The notes under the pieces: generated by a model
Told to the model about the DNA's origin: nothing
The model's input: only the letters and a program-made list of their open reading frames with translations
Databases searched by the model: none
Made by a program: the position numbers and the translations under genes
Source: Ectobacillus ponti
GTDB lineage: Bacteria > Bacillota > Bacilli > Bacillales > Bacillaceae_G
Direction of reading: 5' to 3'
Assembly (NCBI RefSeq): GCF_024294785.1
Contig: NZ_JANCLT010000006.1
Location: 62,001 to 126,000, forward strand
DNA length: 64,000 nucleotides
Shown here: positions 63,856-64,000 of the stretch, in pieces
How the letters are laid out: each line of letters starts with the position of its first letter
How positions within the stretch are numbered: position 1 is the first letter of the stretch

Positions 63856-64000
63856 ATGTTTATTTTGGAATTGGCCATTATCGTACTGGCCTCCAAGCTT
63901 GCTGGTGACATCAGTGTGAAGCTGGGGCAGCCGGCAGTGCTCGGCAAGCTGCTGATCGGGGTTCTTCTGGGGCCTGCTGTACTTGGATTGATACAGGAAA
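63856..64000 (+). CDS. CPA2-family cation:proton antiporter (3' partial)
   Basis: The first 48 codons are visible: MFILELAIIVLASKLAGDISVKLGQPAVLGKLLIGVLLGPAVLG, the N-terminus of Kef/NapA-type monovalent cation:proton antiporters (two spans, the QPAVLGKLLIGVLLGP motif). The rest lies beyond the window. AAAGGGAGTGGG precedes the ATG. Its leader has an attenuator. Confidence 0.88.
   Translation, partial: MFILELAIIVLASKLAGDISVKLGQPAVLGKLLIGVLLGPAVLGLIQE

Overview
The window looks like chromosomal DNA from a Gram-positive, Bacillaceae-type bacterium (Bacillota) with roughly balanced base composition. The basis is strong AGGAGG-type ribosome binding sites, frequent GTG and TTG starts, many hairpin-plus-T terminators, and a gene set typical of Bacillus relatives. 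That set includes CsoR/CopZ/CopA, a guanidine riboswitch with ykkCD, KimA-like and MpfA-like transporters, a soluble PAS-PAS kinase of the sporulation-kinase type, a PspA-DUF4178-DUF4247 cluster and DUF1836. No rRNA, tRNA, CRISPR array, transposase or prophage gene was seen. The genus cannot be fixed from the sequence alone.

Layout. 1-9833: the end of an operon with a membrane Ser/Thr kinase (5' end outside the window), a membrane protein with tandem T-x-V-L heptads, a 2443-residue Ig-like surface protein and a small zinc-ribbon membrane protein. 9923-18487: L,D-transpeptidase, unknown protein, APC permease with a divergent LysR regulator, hemolysin III family protein, DUF1836 protein, cold-shock protein, and an ABC exporter with its TetR regulator. 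18553-27865: manganese catalase, a GCHII-RibD-HAD operon, lactonase, CatE-like dioxygenase, ROK kinase, a FadR-type regulator, a Fur-box flavin reductase and tryptophan 2,3-dioxygenase. 27941-34676: nitroreductase, guanidine-I riboswitch with paired SMR exporters, a patch of 21-bp-phased TGAAACAA repeats, a PAS-PAS histidine kinase, Gfo/Idh oxidoreductase, XRE-cupin regulator, DoxX and an EamA transporter.

34943-44196: a catabolite-controlled beta-glucoside PTS operon (IIB-IIC-IIA-GH4), an Mrp-type ATPase, and a six-gene redox operon. The redox operon encodes a NarI-like cytochrome b, a Nas-type molybdopterin enzyme, a four-cluster ferredoxin, a Tat-type Rieske protein, a two-TM small protein and a truncated hemoglobin. 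44600-53982: the PspA operon, AI-2E family protein, a MarR-regulated MFS pump, a KimA-like K+ transporter, ApbE and a Q/N/G-rich membrane protein. 54133-64000: DUF302, csoR-copZ-copA, a MerR regulator with a CNNM-CBS protein, an OmpR-type two-component system, a C39-like peptidase, a lipoprotein, and a CPA2 antiporter (3' end outside the window) behind a leader-peptide/terminator.

Three points stand out. First, the Mo-enzyme/Rieske/cytochrome b/hemoglobin operon has no combination I can name and may be an undescribed nitrate- or nitrogen-oxide-linked respiratory complex. Second, a direct-repeat motif TTAAG-N6-TTAAG lies exactly 15 bp before a -10 box at three places: the Q/N-rich-apbE operon, the two-component operon itself and the C39 peptidase gene. 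This suggests a local regulon of that two-component system. Third, the kinase operon pairs a membrane kinase with a repeat protein that looks like a multisite phosphothreonine scaffold and with a giant surface protein carrying an internal 2.2-kb duplication.
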